Part shown: piece after piece, positions 1-7,790 of the stretch
Layout of the letters: every line of letters begins with the position of its first letter
Position numbering within the stretch: position 1 is the first letter of the stretch
Origin: CAIOSQ01 sp964434345
Lineage (GTDB): Bacteria > Pseudomonadota > Alphaproteobacteria > CACIAM-22H2
Length of the DNA: 20,632 nucleotides
Direction of reading: 5' to 3'
Assembly: GCA_964434345.1 (NCBI GenBank)
Contig: CAYSUY010000058.1
Location: forward strand, 1 to 20,632
Made by a program: the position numbers and the translations under genes
Notes under the pieces: model-generated
What the model saw: only the letters and a program-made list of their open reading frames with translations
Told to the model about the DNA's origin: nothing
Database searches by the model: none

Positions 1-196
1 CGCCCTGGTCGCAGGGCGTCGAGCCCGGCGGGGCCGAGATCGCGTTGGCGAGCAGGCCGCCGATCGGGAAGTAGGTGCCGCCGGCGCCGCCGGTGCCGAT
101 GCGGAAGAACTTCATCTCCTGCGCGGTGGCCGGGGCGCGCGTGAACACCGAGGCCGCGGCAGCGGCGGCGGTCAGGCCGAATGTGCGACGAAGCAT
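1..196 (-). CDS. TAXI family TRAP transporter solute-binding protein, N-terminal part only (cut by window edge)
   Basis: Only the first 65 codons are inside the window; the rest lies to the left. The start is the ATG at 196-194, with a GGAGAGG Shine-Dalgarno (complement of 201-207) four bases upstream. The product begins MLRRTFGLT, then an Ala-rich hydrophobic stretch and an Ala-x-Ala-Gln cleavage region near residues 24-26: a secretion signal with a paired-Arg, Tat-like start. The mature part opens with KFFRIGTGGAGGTYFPIGG and then LLANAIS, the hallmark N-terminus of TAXI proteins (TRAP-associated extracytoplasmic immunogenic), which bind carboxylates or amino-acid-like ligands in the periplasm for a TRAP permease. 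The permease is not visible here. It is transcribed divergently from the aroM operon, so it may supply that operon's substrate; this is inference. Confidence 0.88.
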   Translation of the reverse strand, partial: MLRRTFGLTAAAAAASVFTRAPATAQEMKFFRIGTGGAGGTYFPIGGLLANAISAPPGSTPCDQG

Positions 197-375
197 GGTA
201 CCTCTCCGGAATGGGGGCCGAGACTTGGCCCGAAATTTTGAAGCGTGGATGTTAGGCGGCGGCGACGGCCGAGGGCCAGAGCTTTCCGGACATGACATGC
301 GACGCGGACCGGCGCAGACAGGGACTCCGCAACCCGGCTAGTCTCCACCATCCGCCATTCCAGGAGCCCTCGCCC
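197..375. promoter_or_regulatory. Divergent intergenic region between the TAXI gene and the aroM operon
   Basis: This 179-base gap between two divergent starts must hold promoters for both sides. Visible sites are the Shine-Dalgarno of the TAXI gene (201-207) and the AGGAG of aroM (362-366). An AT-richer patch at 231-240 stands out in the GC-rich background. A weak plus-strand sigma70-like pair is TTGGCC (225-230) and GATGTT (248-253) with 17 bases between. I see no clear operator palindrome. The promoter call is tentative. Confidence 0.3.
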
Positions 376-1044
376 ATGCCTCGTCTCGGCATCGTCACCG
401 TCGGTCAGGCGCCGCGCGCCGACATCGTGGCCCAGTTCGCAGCGCTCGCGCCTGCCGGTACCGACGTCGTCCTGCGCGGCTGCCTCGACGGCGCGTCGCG
501 CGACGAGATCGCCGCAATGGCCCCGGCCGGCGACGAGGACGTCCTCTACACGAAGCTCGGCGATGGAACCGACACCACCATCGCCAAACGCCACGCGATC
601 GCGCGCGCGACCGGAGCGATCGGTGCGCTGCGCGACGACGGCGCAGATGCGATCCTGTTCGCCTGCACGGGCGCATTTCCTGACGGCCTCGGCGGCCCAG
701 GGGTCGTCTTTCCATCGCGCCTTCTCGCCGGGCTCGCTCAGGCTCTGCTGCCCGCGGGCCGCCTGGGCCTGCTTGTTCCGCTGCCGGCGCAGGTCGCGCA
801 ACTGCCGCGGAAATGGGCCCGCCCCGGCCTCGACGTCGTCGCCGTCCCGCTGATCCCCAGTGCCGACAGGGCCGCCACCGAGGCGGCCGCGCGGCAGATG
901 GCCTCCCATCGCCCGGACCTCGTGGTCATGGACTGCATGAGCTACACGCAGGGCCACAAGGAGGCCGTGCGCGCGGCGACCGGCACGCCGACGCTGCTGG
1001 CCGTCAGCACCATGGCCCGCATCGCCGCGGAGTTGATGCAGTGA
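376..1044 (+). CDS. aroM: AroM family protein (Asp/Glu/hydantoin racemase-superfamily-like)
   Basis: The 222-residue product matches the usual length of AroM (about 225 in E. coli, where its function is unknown). The ATG at 376 follows AGGAG by nine bases; an upstream in-frame ATG at 292 has no such site and would add a non-conserved extension. The start reads MPRLGIVTVGQAPRADIV, the family's signature. Two cysteines sit where the two-cysteine racemase superfamily has its catalytic pair: C97 in FACTGAFP and C187 in VMDCMSYT. The product is cytosolic, with no signal or membrane segment. Its stop overlaps the GTG start of the DUF917 gene, so it is translationally coupled to a hydantoin-type pathway. 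A racemase or isomerase role on that substrate is inference; the family assignment is firm. Confidence 0.9.
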   Translation: MPRLGIVTVGQAPRADIVAQFAALAPAGTDVVLRGCLDGASRDEIAAMAPAGDEDVLYTKLGDGTDTTIAKRHAIARATGAIGALRDDGADAILFACTGAFPDGLGGPGVVFPSRLLAGLAQALLPAGRLGLLVPLPAQVAQLPRKWARPGLDVVAVPLIPSADRAATEAAARQMASHRPDLVVMDCMSYTQGHKEAVRAATGTPTLLAVSTMARIAAELMQ

Positions 1045-2132
1045 CGCACGGCACCACGCGCGAGATCACCGCAGACGACATCGAATCGCTCGCTGTCGGC
1101 GCCTGGATCCTCGGAACCGGCGGTGGCGGCTCGCCCTATCTCGGGCTGCTGAACATGCGTCGGCTGTATGCGGACGGTCGCCGCGTCAGGCTGATGAGCC
1201 CGGACGACCTGGCCGACGACGACGCGGTCGCCGTCGTCTCCAACATGGGCGCCCCGCTCGTCGGTCAGGAGCGACTGACCGACAGTCGCAACATCGCGCG
1301 CGCCGTCGAATTGATGGAGCACTTCACCGGCAAGCGGTTCCGCGCGATCATGTCCCTCGAGATCGGTGGCGGCAACGCGATCCAGCCGCTGATGGCCGCG
1401 GCTCATCTCGACCGTCCGGTGGTCGACGCCGATTGCATGGGTCGTGCCTATCCGGAGGCGCAGATGACCAGCTTCGCCGTCGGCGATCTCGATCCCTACC
1501 CGCTCACATCGGTCGATCCGCGCGGCGTCGAGTCGATCGTGGCCAAGGTTCCGACCTGGAAATGGATGGAACGGGTCAGCCGCAAGATCTGCACGGAGTA
1601 CGGTTCGATCGCCGCGACCTGCAAGGCTCCCCGCACGGGCGCCGAGGTGAAACGCTGGGGAATCCCCTACACGACCACCAAGGCGATCGCGATCGGCGCC
1701 GCCGTGCGCGCCGCGCAGAAGGCGCATGCCGACCCGATCGCGGCTCTGCTCGCGGCCGAAAAGGGCAAGCTGCTCTTCCGCGGCAAGGTGGCCGATGTCG
1801 AACGCCGGACGACCGAAGGTTTTCTGCGCGGCCGGTCTCGCTTCGACGGGTTCGACACGTGGCGCGGCACCGCCCTCGAATTGGACTTCCAGAACGAGTG
1901 GATCGTCGCGCGGCTCGACGGCACGCCGGTCGCGATGTCGCCAGACCTGATCTGCGTTCTCGATTCCGTGTCCGGCGAAGCGATCGGCACCGAGACCATC
2001 CGCTACGGCCAGCGTGTCACGGTGGTCGCGCTGCCGCCGCCGGCCGTCTTCCTGTCGCCAAAGGGCCTCGCCCATGTCGGGCCGCGCGCCTTCGGCTACG
2101 ATCTCGACTTCAAATCGGTGTTCGCGTCATGA
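1041..2132 (+). CDS. DUF917 family protein (S-methyl-thiohydantoin desulfurase-type)
   Basis: The 363-residue product is typical of DUF917, a family now named, to my recollection, after S-methyl thiohydantoin desulfurase. I place the start at GTG 1041, giving VTHGTTREITADDIESLAVG; it overlaps the aroM stop (GTGA). The open frame runs further upstream inside aroM, but that part reads as out-of-frame Arg/Pro-rich shadow. Family landmarks are the Gly-rich LGTGGGGSPYLG (residues 24-35), SLEIGGGNAIQPL (105-117), and DADCMGRAYPEAQM then TSF (129-145). DUF917 proteins are nearly always encoded beside a hydantoinase-type ATPase, as here, where the next gene starts in an ATGA overlap. Probable role: a cytosolic step in turnover of a (thio)hydantoin or related cyclic compound; the substrate is unknown. 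Confidence 0.87.
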   Translation: MTHGTTREITADDIESLAVGAWILGTGGGGSPYLGLLNMRRLYADGRRVRLMSPDDLADDDAVAVVSNMGAPLVGQERLTDSRNIARAVELMEHFTGKRFRAIMSLEIGGGNAIQPLMAAAHLDRPVVDADCMGRAYPEAQMTSFAVGDLDPYPLTSVDPRGVESIVAKVPTWKWMERVSRKICTEYGSIAATCKAPRTGAEVKRWGIPYTTTKAIAIGAAVRAAQKAHADPIAALLAAEKGKLLFRGKVADVERRTTEGFLRGRSRFDGFDTWRGTALELDFQNEWIVARLDGTPVAMSPDLICVLDSVSGEAIGTETIRYGQRVTVVALPPPAVFLSPKGLAHVGPRAFGYDLDFKSVFAS

Positions 2133-4111
2133 GACGGATCGGAATCGATGTCGGCGGAACCAACACGGACGCCGTCCTGATCGATGGCGGGGCGGTCCGC
2201 CGCGCCGTCAAGGCGCCGACCACGGAAGATGTCACCTCCGGCATCCTCGACGCGCTTGCGCGGCTGCGCGCCCACCCGGACGGCAAAGGCGCCGTCGATG
2301 CCGTGATGATCGGCACCACGCATTTCATCAACGCGGTGGTGCAGCGCCGCCAGCTCACGCGCGTCGCCGCGGTGCGCATCGGCTGGCCGGTCAGCGCGTC
2401 GCTGCCGCCCTTCTGCGACTGGCCTGCCGACGTCGCCGCGCTCGCCGAGGGCGGCATCTGGCAGATCGAAGGCGGCCACGACTATGACGGGCGACCGATC
2501 ATGGCGCTCGACGAGGCAGCACTCGCCGTCGCCGCGCGGGAGATCCGAGCCGCCGGCCTGCGCGCGGTCGCCATATGCTCGGTCTTCGCCCCGATCGATC
2601 CCGGTCATGAGCGCCGCGCCGCCGAGATCCTGGCCGCGGAGCTCGGCGAGGACGTGCCGATCACCTGCTCGCACGAACTTGGCCGCATCGGCCTGCTGGA
2701 ACGGGAAAATGCCGCGCTGCTCAACGCCGCGCTGGCCGACCTGGCGCGCGACACCATCGCCGCCTTCGCGCGCGCGATCGCCGAGAGCGGGATCGCGGCG
2801 CCGCTCTTCATCACCCAGAACGACGGGACGGTGGCCGAGGCAGCGACGGCACGCCGTTTTCCCGTCTACAGCTTCGCCTCCGGGGCGACGAATTCCATGC
2901 GTGGCGCGGCCTATCTGTCGGGCATCGCCGACGCGATGGTCGCAGATGTCGGCGGGACGACCACGGACATCGGACAGATCAAGGGCGGCTTCCCGCGCGA
3001 GTCGAACGCGGTCGTCCATATCGGCGGCGTACGCACCCTCTTCCGCATGCCCGATCTGCTGTCGATCGGGCTTGGTGGCGGCAGCCTCGTCGCGGGTGAT
3101 CCACCCCGCGTCGGCCCGGTCTCCGTCGGGTATCGCCTGCTGCGCGAGGCGCGCGTATTCGGCGGCACGCAACTCACCGCCACCGACGCGGCCGTCGCTG
3201 CAGGACGTCTCGAACTGGGCGCGCGGGCGCGCGTCGCCGACATCGACGGCGACTATGCGGAACGCGTGCTCGCCGAGGCCGCGCGCATGGTCGAGGAGAC
3301 CATCGACCGCATGAAGAGCGATGCCGGCGATGTCGTCCTGATCGCGGTCGGCGGCGGCGCCTTCCTGATCCCGGCGGACCTGCCCGGCGTCAGCCGCGTC
3401 GTCCACGTCCCGCATGGCGACTGCGCCAACGCGGTCGGCGCGGCGATCGCGCAGATCTCGGGCGAGGTCGACCAGATCTTCCGCGACATGACACGCGCCG
3501 AGGCGATCGCCGCGGCGACGATGCTCGCCAGCGAGCGGGCCGTTGCGGCGGGCGCGGACCGCGAAACGCTCCGGATCGTCGACACCGAAGACATGCCGAT
3601 CGCCTACCTGCCCGGCAACGCGCTGCGCGTGCGGGTAAGGATGGTCGGCGACGTCGCGGCCGCGGATCGCCCGATGACGCCGCGCGCGGAGACCACGATC
3701 GCGACGAGCAAGATCGCGGCCTACGAGGCGACCGATTACATGGTCGCCTGGAATGGCCGTTCCTTCGTGATGCGTATCGGGGTTCCGTCGGAAGCGCTGC
3801 GCACCGCCTATCGCGACAGCGGCTGCGCGAGCGCCCTGTTCGTGACAGCGTTCAACCCGCTTGGATTGACCCGCGCCGACGCGGAGAACGAAGCGGATCA
3901 CGCGCGCCTCGGCGCGGAACTTCGGGCGGCGACGCCGCATGTCGCGGAGGGGCATGGGGCAGACCCGAGCGGAGAGTGGCCCGCCGAGAAAAGCTTCCTC
4001 GCCCTCGGTCTCGGCGAGGCCGACGCATGCCGCATCGGCAGGACCTATCGCCAGGACGCGGTCGTATGGGCAGGCCCCGACGCCGTACCGCGCCTTCTGC
4101 TGCTGCGCTGA
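2129..4111 (+). CDS. Hydantoinase/oxoprolinase family protein fused to a C-terminal DUF3293 domain
   Basis: 660 residues, starting at ATG 2129 within the ATGA overlap with the DUF917 stop; the frame open further upstream is shadow of that gene. Residues 1-512 are a hydantoinase/oxoprolinase (HyuA-like) ATPase: N-terminal phosphate-binding MRRIGIDVGGTNTDAV, IGTTHFINAVVQRR (61-74), TQNDGTVAEA (229-238), the second phosphate-binding VADVGGTTTDIG (271-282), GLGGGS (314-319) and GGGAF (408-412). Relatives open cyclic imides or lactams with ATP. Stand-alone DUF917-linked homologues are about 515 residues and end near the equivalent of LPGNALRVRVRMVGD. From about residue 516 the protein continues as DUF3293: TAFNPLG (573-579), EGHGADPSGEWPAEKSFLAL (607-626) and DAVVW (643-647). 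This looks like a real fusion or the product of a one-base shift at an old gene junction. It ends ten bases from the convergent tonB stop. Confidence 0.88.
   Translation: MRRIGIDVGGTNTDAVLIDGGAVRRAVKAPTTEDVTSGILDALARLRAHPDGKGAVDAVMIGTTHFINAVVQRRQLTRVAAVRIGWPVSASLPPFCDWPADVAALAEGGIWQIEGGHDYDGRPIMALDEAALAVAAREIRAAGLRAVAICSVFAPIDPGHERRAAEILAAELGEDVPITCSHELGRIGLLERENAALLNAALADLARDTIAAFARAIAESGIAAPLFITQNDGTVAEAATARRFPVYSFASGATNSMRGAAYLSGIADAMVADVGGTTTDIGQIKGGFPRESNAVVHIGGVRTLFRMPDLLSIGLGGGSLVAGDPPRVGPVSVGYRLLREARVFGGTQLTATDAAVAAGRLELGARARVADIDGDYAERVLAEAARMVEETIDRMKSDAGDVVLIAVGGGAFLIPADLPGVSRVVHVPHGDCANAVGAAIAQISGEVDQIFRDMTRAEAIAAATMLASERAVAAGADRETLRIVDTEDMPIAYLPGNALRVRVRMVGDVAAADRPMTPRAETTIATSKIAAYEATDYMVAWNGRSFVMRIGVPSEALRTAYRDSGCASALFVTAFNPLGLTRADAENEADHARLGAELRAATPHVAEGHGADPSGEWPAEKSFLALGLGEADACRIGRTYRQDAVVWAGPDAVPRLLLLR
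3674..4111 (+). other. DUF3293 domain of the fused hydantoinase gene; possible former separate gene
   Basis: This stretch codes for about 145 residues starting at Met516 of the fused protein (MTPRAETTIATSKIAAYEAT). Its pattern is that of complete DUF3293 proteins: a YxATDYMV opening, FVTAFNPLG, a DAENEADHARL helix, EGHGADPSGEWPAEKSFLAL and a final VVWAGPDAVPRLLLL. The function of the family is unknown. The ATG at 3674-3676 is followed by A, so a TGA at 3675-3677 lies in the +1 frame. That is the same ATGA overlap used at many other junctions in this window. If one base were removed upstream, the hydantoinase would end here and DUF3293 would be a separate coupled gene. I see no good Shine-Dalgarno for an internal start. 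Confidence 0.65.
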
Positions 4112-4121
4112 GGTCTCGGGA

Positions 4122-5192
4122 TCAGGGCGTCAGCCTGAACACCACGGGAACCAGGATCACGTCTTCGGCCGACACGCCGTTGCGCATCGCGGGCATGAAG
4201 CGCCAGGCGCGAACGGCCTGCACTGCCGCTTCGTCGAGAGACGGCGTCCCGCTGCTCTCGGCGACGCGGATGTCTCGACCGCCGCCATCTCCGGACACGG
4301 CCACCCGGAGGATGACCCGCCCCTCACGATGGGCGCGACGCGCGGCCATGGGATAGACCGGCGCCGGGTTGCCTGGCATCGGGGTCGCGGCCGCATCGGA
4401 TCCGATGCCGCGCGACGACGCGCCCGCCCCGGGGAGCGACGCCACGAGGCGCTCCTCCCTGCGATCCGCGATCTCGCCCAAGGGGTCGGACGACGCTTGC
4501 GGCATCGGTGCGGGACCTGACGTCCCATCGCTACGCTGCGCTGGCGGCTTGCGCGGCGGCGGCGGGACCGACGCCGGCGGAACCGGCGGCGCCACGACAG
4601 TCGGAGGTGCGACAGGCGGCGGATTCGCAAGCGGTGGCATCGACGGCAAGGACGGCGCCGCGCCGGTCTGACCGGGTGGGCGTACCGTCGGGACCGGTGC
4701 GATGGCGGGCACCGCTGCTGGAGCCGGAAGTCCTGTCGGCGGCGCGGCACGGGGCGGCGCCACAGACGGCGGCGGCGCGGCGGGCGTGGAGACCCCCGGA
4801 TAGCTGATCGCCGGCGGCACGATGGTCGGCGGTGCCGCCGGGGGTCCTGCGGCGGACGCGACGGCGGCGAAGCCGCCGGGTGGCTCCACCGCCATGACCG
4901 GCGCGGACGCGGCCATCCTCGTTTCGGTCATGGGTATGGATGGCGGGGCGCCGAGGGCAGCCCAGGCCGCGGCCGGTTGCGGCGGATCGATCCCCGGGAC
5001 AGCGACGATGTCGAGCGTCTCGAAGGGTGGCGCTGCACTTTCGCCCCGCCCTGCCAGCGCGATCAGCACGGCCGCATGCAGCGTCGCCGACGCGCCGATC
5101 GCCATCGCGAAGGCAAGCCAGTGACCGCGGCCACCCTTGGGCCTCGTCCCCGATGCGATCCGGCGCGCCGGGTCTGCACGCAGCACGATCAT
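4122..5192 (-). CDS. tonB: TonB family energy-transducing protein of the corrinoid uptake operon
   Basis: 356 residues. A cytoplasmic N-terminus precedes one membrane segment at about residues 24-47 (HWLAFAMAIGASATLHAAVL). A long periplasmic spacer (about 65-235) is very rich in Pro and Ala. The C-terminal TonB domain (about 275-356) shows the AP-x-YP motif at 277-281, EGRVILRVAVSGDG, SLDEAAVQAVRAWRF and a closing VPVVFRL. TonB couples the proton motive force, via ExbB/ExbD, to outer-membrane receptors; exbBD are not in this window, so they must be elsewhere. It is longer than E. coli TonB (239), mostly through the Pro-rich spacer. The ATG at 5192 overlaps the ATPase gene's stop (ATGA), making this the last gene of the riboswitch-led operon and probably dedicated to its receptor. 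Confidence 0.9.
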   Translation of the reverse strand: MIVLRADPARRIASGTRPKGGRGHWLAFAMAIGASATLHAAVLIALAGRGESAAPPFETLDIVAVPGIDPPQPAAAWAALGAPPSIPMTETRMAASAPVMAVEPPGGFAAVASAAGPPAAPPTIVPPAISYPGVSTPAAPPPSVAPPRAAPPTGLPAPAAVPAIAPVPTVRPPGQTGAAPSLPSMPPLANPPPVAPPTVVAPPVPPASVPPPPRKPPAQRSDGTSGPAPMPQASSDPLGEIADRREERLVASLPGAGASSRGIGSDAAATPMPGNPAPVYPMAARRAHREGRVILRVAVSGDGGGRDIRVAESSGTPSLDEAAVQAVRAWRFMPAMRNGVSAEDVILVPVVFRLTP

Positions 5193-5989
5193 GGACGCTC
5201 CCCGATCCCGGCCGCATGAGGTGACGCCAGCGCCCAGGGAACCAGGCAGGTCGTTCCATCCCTTCGGCTCCGCGCCGCGACGATCCCGTAGACGCGCGAG
5301 AGGATCTCATCGTCGAGCGCGATGTCCGGCGGCCCCTCGGCCACCAGACGCCCCTGGTCGAGCACGGCCACGCGATCGCAGAAACGCGCCGCCAGCGCGA
5401 GATCATGGAGTACGAGGCAGACACAGGCACCATCCGCCGCGAGGCTCCGGAACAGGGTCATCGCCGTCAGCTGGTGGCGCGGATCGAGCGCCGCGCAGGG
5501 TTCGTCCAGCAGCAGCGCCGGCGCCTCGACGGCCAGGGCGCGGGCAAGGAGAACGAGCGCCAGTTCGCCTCCCGACAGCGTATCGAGCCGACGCCGCGCG
5601 CGCGCCGCCAGCCCGACGCGCGACAGGGCAAGGTCGACCGCCGCCGCGTCCACCGCCGCGCCGGCTTGCCCCTGATGCGGAAGGCGGCCGAGCGCCACGG
5701 TGTCCGCGACGGTCAGCGGCCATGCGACGTCGCGGGACTGCGGCAGATAGGCGACGCGGCGGGCACGCAACGCCACGGGCATCGCGCGAAGATCTTCGTC
5801 AGCAAAGCGAATCGCGCCGCGATGGCCGTCAGCCAGCCCTGCGGCACAGCGCAGCAAGGCGGTCTTGCCGGCACCGTTCGGGCCGACGATGCCGAGGACC
5901 TCGCCAGATGCCGCACGCAGCGACACGCCGTCGAGCACCGACTTGCCGCCGATCGACAGGCTCACGCGGTCCCAGGCCAGTACGCTCAT
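5189..5989 (-). CDS. btuD: Vitamin B12 ABC transporter ATP-binding protein (BtuD-type)
   Basis: 266 residues from the ATG at 5989, which overlaps the permease stop (ATGA); a frame open 30 bases further upstream adds only residues inside the permease tail. ABC ATPase motifs are all present: Walker A GPNGAGKT (36-43), Q-loop Gln84, signature LSGGE (138-142), Walker B LLLDEP (159-164), D-loop ALDP (167-170) and the switch His195. The sequence is of the iron-siderophore/heme/B12 subfamily (FecE/HmuV/BtuD). The residues after the signature read LALVLLARAL, so the usual Gln-Arg after the GGE is missing. It works at the cytoplasmic face with the permease encoded just upstream. The cobalamin riboswitch and cbiZ next door favour a corrinoid over iron chelates. 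Confidence 0.9.
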   Translation of the reverse strand: MSVLAWDRVSLSIGGKSVLDGVSLRAASGEVLGIVGPNGAGKTALLRCAAGLADGHRGAIRFADEDLRAMPVALRARRVAYLPQSRDVAWPLTVADTVALGRLPHQGQAGAAVDAAAVDLALSRVGLAARARRRLDTLSGGELALVLLARALAVEAPALLLDEPCAALDPRHQLTAMTLFRSLAADGACVCLVLHDLALAARFCDRVAVLDQGRLVAEGPPDIALDDEILSRVYGIVAARSRRDGTTCLVPWALASPHAAGIGERP

Positions 5990-6954
5990 CGAATCCCCCT
6001 CAGCCGCAGAACCTGCCACAGGAAGACGGGCGCGCCCACGAGCGCCGTCGCCACGCCCAGCTTGAGTTCCTGCGCGGCCGGCACCAGTCGCACCGCGATA
6101 TCCGCCGTGAGCAGGAGAACGGCACCGCCCGCCGCACTGAAGGGAAGGAGCCGCCGCGGATCATGCCCGACCAGCGGCCGCAGGAGATGTGGAACCACGA
6201 GACCGACGAAGCCGATCCCGCCGCTCGCCGCGACCGATGCGCCGACGCAGCACGCCGTACCGGCGATGGCGAGTCCGCGCAGACGACCCTGGGCGAGCCC
6301 CATGGAGCGCGCGACATCCTCGCCGAGTGTCAGCGCCGCAAGCCCGCGCCCCGTGGCGAGAAGCATCGCCCAGCCGATCACCACGAACGGCAGCGTCGCC
6401 GTGACCTCTCGCCAGGACCTGTCGGCGACGGCGCCAAGCAGCCAGAACATGATCTCGTAGGCGGCGAAGGGGCTCGGAGCGAGGTTGAGCGCCAGCGAGG
6501 TCAGTGCCACGGCCAGGCTCGAGATCGCGACGCCCGCCAGCACCAGGGTGAGCGTGCCTGCGCCTCGGCCGGCAAGCGCGGCCAGGAGAAGCGCGCCCAC
6601 GAAGCCGCCAAAAAGCCCGCCGGCGATCGGTGTCGCGATGGCGAAATGAAATGTCAGTACCGCGCCCAGCGCCGCCGTCGCGGACACGCCGATGATCCCC
6701 GGATCGGCGAGCGGGTTGCGGAACAATCCCTGAAGCACGGCGCCCGACAACCCGAGCGAGGCGCCGGTCATCGCCGCCAGAACGGTCCGCGGCGCGCGCA
6801 CCTCCCAGAGGACGGTTGCCGCGAGGGCACGCATTTGCACATCCGCCGACAGCACATCCCATGGCGCGAGACGCGTCGTCCCGACGCCCATCGACACGGC
6901 GAGCGCAAGGGCCAAGGCCCCGGCAGCGACGCGCGCGAGACGCGTTACGGTCAT
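5986..6954 (-). CDS. btuC: Vitamin B12 ABC transporter permease (BtuC/FecCD family)
   Basis: 322 residues, close to the 326 of E. coli BtuC. It is almost wholly hydrophobic, with about 8-10 predicted membrane segments by eye. Family hallmarks are the RAPRTVLAAMTGASLGLSGA segment with VLQGLFRNPLADPGIIGVSA just after, and near the C-terminus SGGIGFVGLVVPHLLRPLVG followed by HDPRRLLP. The latter is the cytoplasmic coupling region that contacts the ATPase. ATG 6954 overlaps the stop of the binding-protein gene (ATGA). Together with the flanking genes it forms a type II ABC importer for corrinoids in the inner membrane. The alternative, an iron-siderophore permease of the same family, is disfavoured by the riboswitch. 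Confidence 0.92.
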   Translation of the reverse strand: MTVTRLARVAAGALALALAVSMGVGTTRLAPWDVLSADVQMRALAATVLWEVRAPRTVLAAMTGASLGLSGAVLQGLFRNPLADPGIIGVSATAALGAVLTFHFAIATPIAGGLFGGFVGALLLAALAGRGAGTLTLVLAGVAISSLAVALTSLALNLAPSPFAAYEIMFWLLGAVADRSWREVTATLPFVVIGWAMLLATGRGLAALTLGEDVARSMGLAQGRLRGLAIAGTACCVGASVAASGGIGFVGLVVPHLLRPLVGHDPRRLLPFSAAGGAVLLLTADIAVRLVPAAQELKLGVATALVGAPVFLWQVLRLRGIR

Positions 6955-7790
6955 CGCCCCGCCCCGGCGATCCAGGCCGCGGCCTGCGCGAGGCCCTCGT
7001 CCCGGCAGGCCCAGTCGCGTGCGGGAACCTCCACTCGCCGGGCCGGTCCACGCGCAAGGGCGGGATGGGTCATCGACTCGGCCATGCGCGACGCCGCCGG
7101 CCCGCCATGACGCTCCACCACGATCAGGTCCGGCGCCTGATAAAGCAGCGTCTCGACATCCATCTGCACGAAGCCGGCGCGAGCGGCCCCGGCATTGACG
7201 AACCCGAGCCGCGCGAAGAGCGCGTTGGCCAGACTGCCGGCTCCCGCCACCCAGCCACCGGCGTGCAACGACACGGCCCGCGCCGGTGCGATCGGGCGCG
7301 GCAGCGCGTCCATCCGCTCCTCGAGCGCGGCGATCATGGCCTCTCCCCGCGCCACCGCGTCGAGACGGCGCGCGAGGTCACGGATCGCCGCGCGTGCCGC
7401 CGCGAGATCCGCCGTCACCGGGATCTCGTGCACCGCCACACCGACGCGACGCAGGAGCGCCGCGGCACCGCGCGACGCGAACGCGCCGGTCACGACAAGG
7501 TCCGGCCGCAACGCCAGGATCTCCTCGGCATCGCCACGGTTGACGGGCAAGCCCACCGCCCGGTCGCTGAAGGGTGACAGGCCTGGATCGGCCGCGAAGT
7601 GACTGACCGACAGGATCCGCTCGCGCGGAACCAGATCGATAACGAGCCGGTCGGCGCAGAGATTGGCGCTGACGATCCGTATGGGCGCCGCGCCGCCGGC
7701 CTTGGCGTCGGTCGCGAGAAGAAAGGCCAGGACGAGCGCCGAGCCACCGCGCAGCACCGCCTGTCGCGTGGCTCGGCGTCGGCGGATCAT
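6951..7790 (-). CDS. btuF: Periplasmic corrinoid-binding protein of ABC transporter (BtuF-type)
   Basis: 279 residues from ATG 7790; a TTG directly before it (7793-7791) could also be used. The ATG overlaps the receptor's stop by one base (TGATG). The N-terminus is a signal peptide: RRRRATRQ, a hydrophobic core SALVLAFLLA, and a likely cleavage after AKA (residues 29-31). The mature protein opens with the class III helical-backbone binding-protein motif IRIVSANLCADRLVIDLVP. It also has GLPVNRGDAEEILALRPDLV and ARPIAP-type segments, and ends with DEGLAQAAAWIAG. The family carries siderophores, heme or B12 to FecCD-type permeases; the operon context points to B12 or other corrinoids. Its length is near E. 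coli BtuF (266). Confidence 0.87.
   Translation of the reverse strand: MIRRRRATRQAVLRGGSALVLAFLLATDAKAGGAAPIRIVSANLCADRLVIDLVPRERILSVSHFAADPGLSPFSDRAVGLPVNRGDAEEILALRPDLVVTGAFASRGAAALLRRVGVAVHEIPVTADLAAARAAIRDLARRLDAVARGEAMIAALEERMDALPRPIAPARAVSLHAGGWVAGAGSLANALFARLGFVNAGAARAGFVQMDVETLLYQAPDLIVVERHGGPAASRMAESMTHPALARGPARRVEVPARDWACRDEGLAQAAAWIAGAGR

Noticed and set aside
2096..3955. Long minus-strand open frame opposite the hydantoinase gene
   Set aside because: No recognisable motif; the plus strand carries an intact hydantoinase with both phosphate-binding motifs.
5137..7110. Long plus-strand open frame across tonB, btuD, btuC and btuF
   Set aside because: It is compositionally biased (Arg/Gly/Pro) and lies opposite four genes with complete family signatures.
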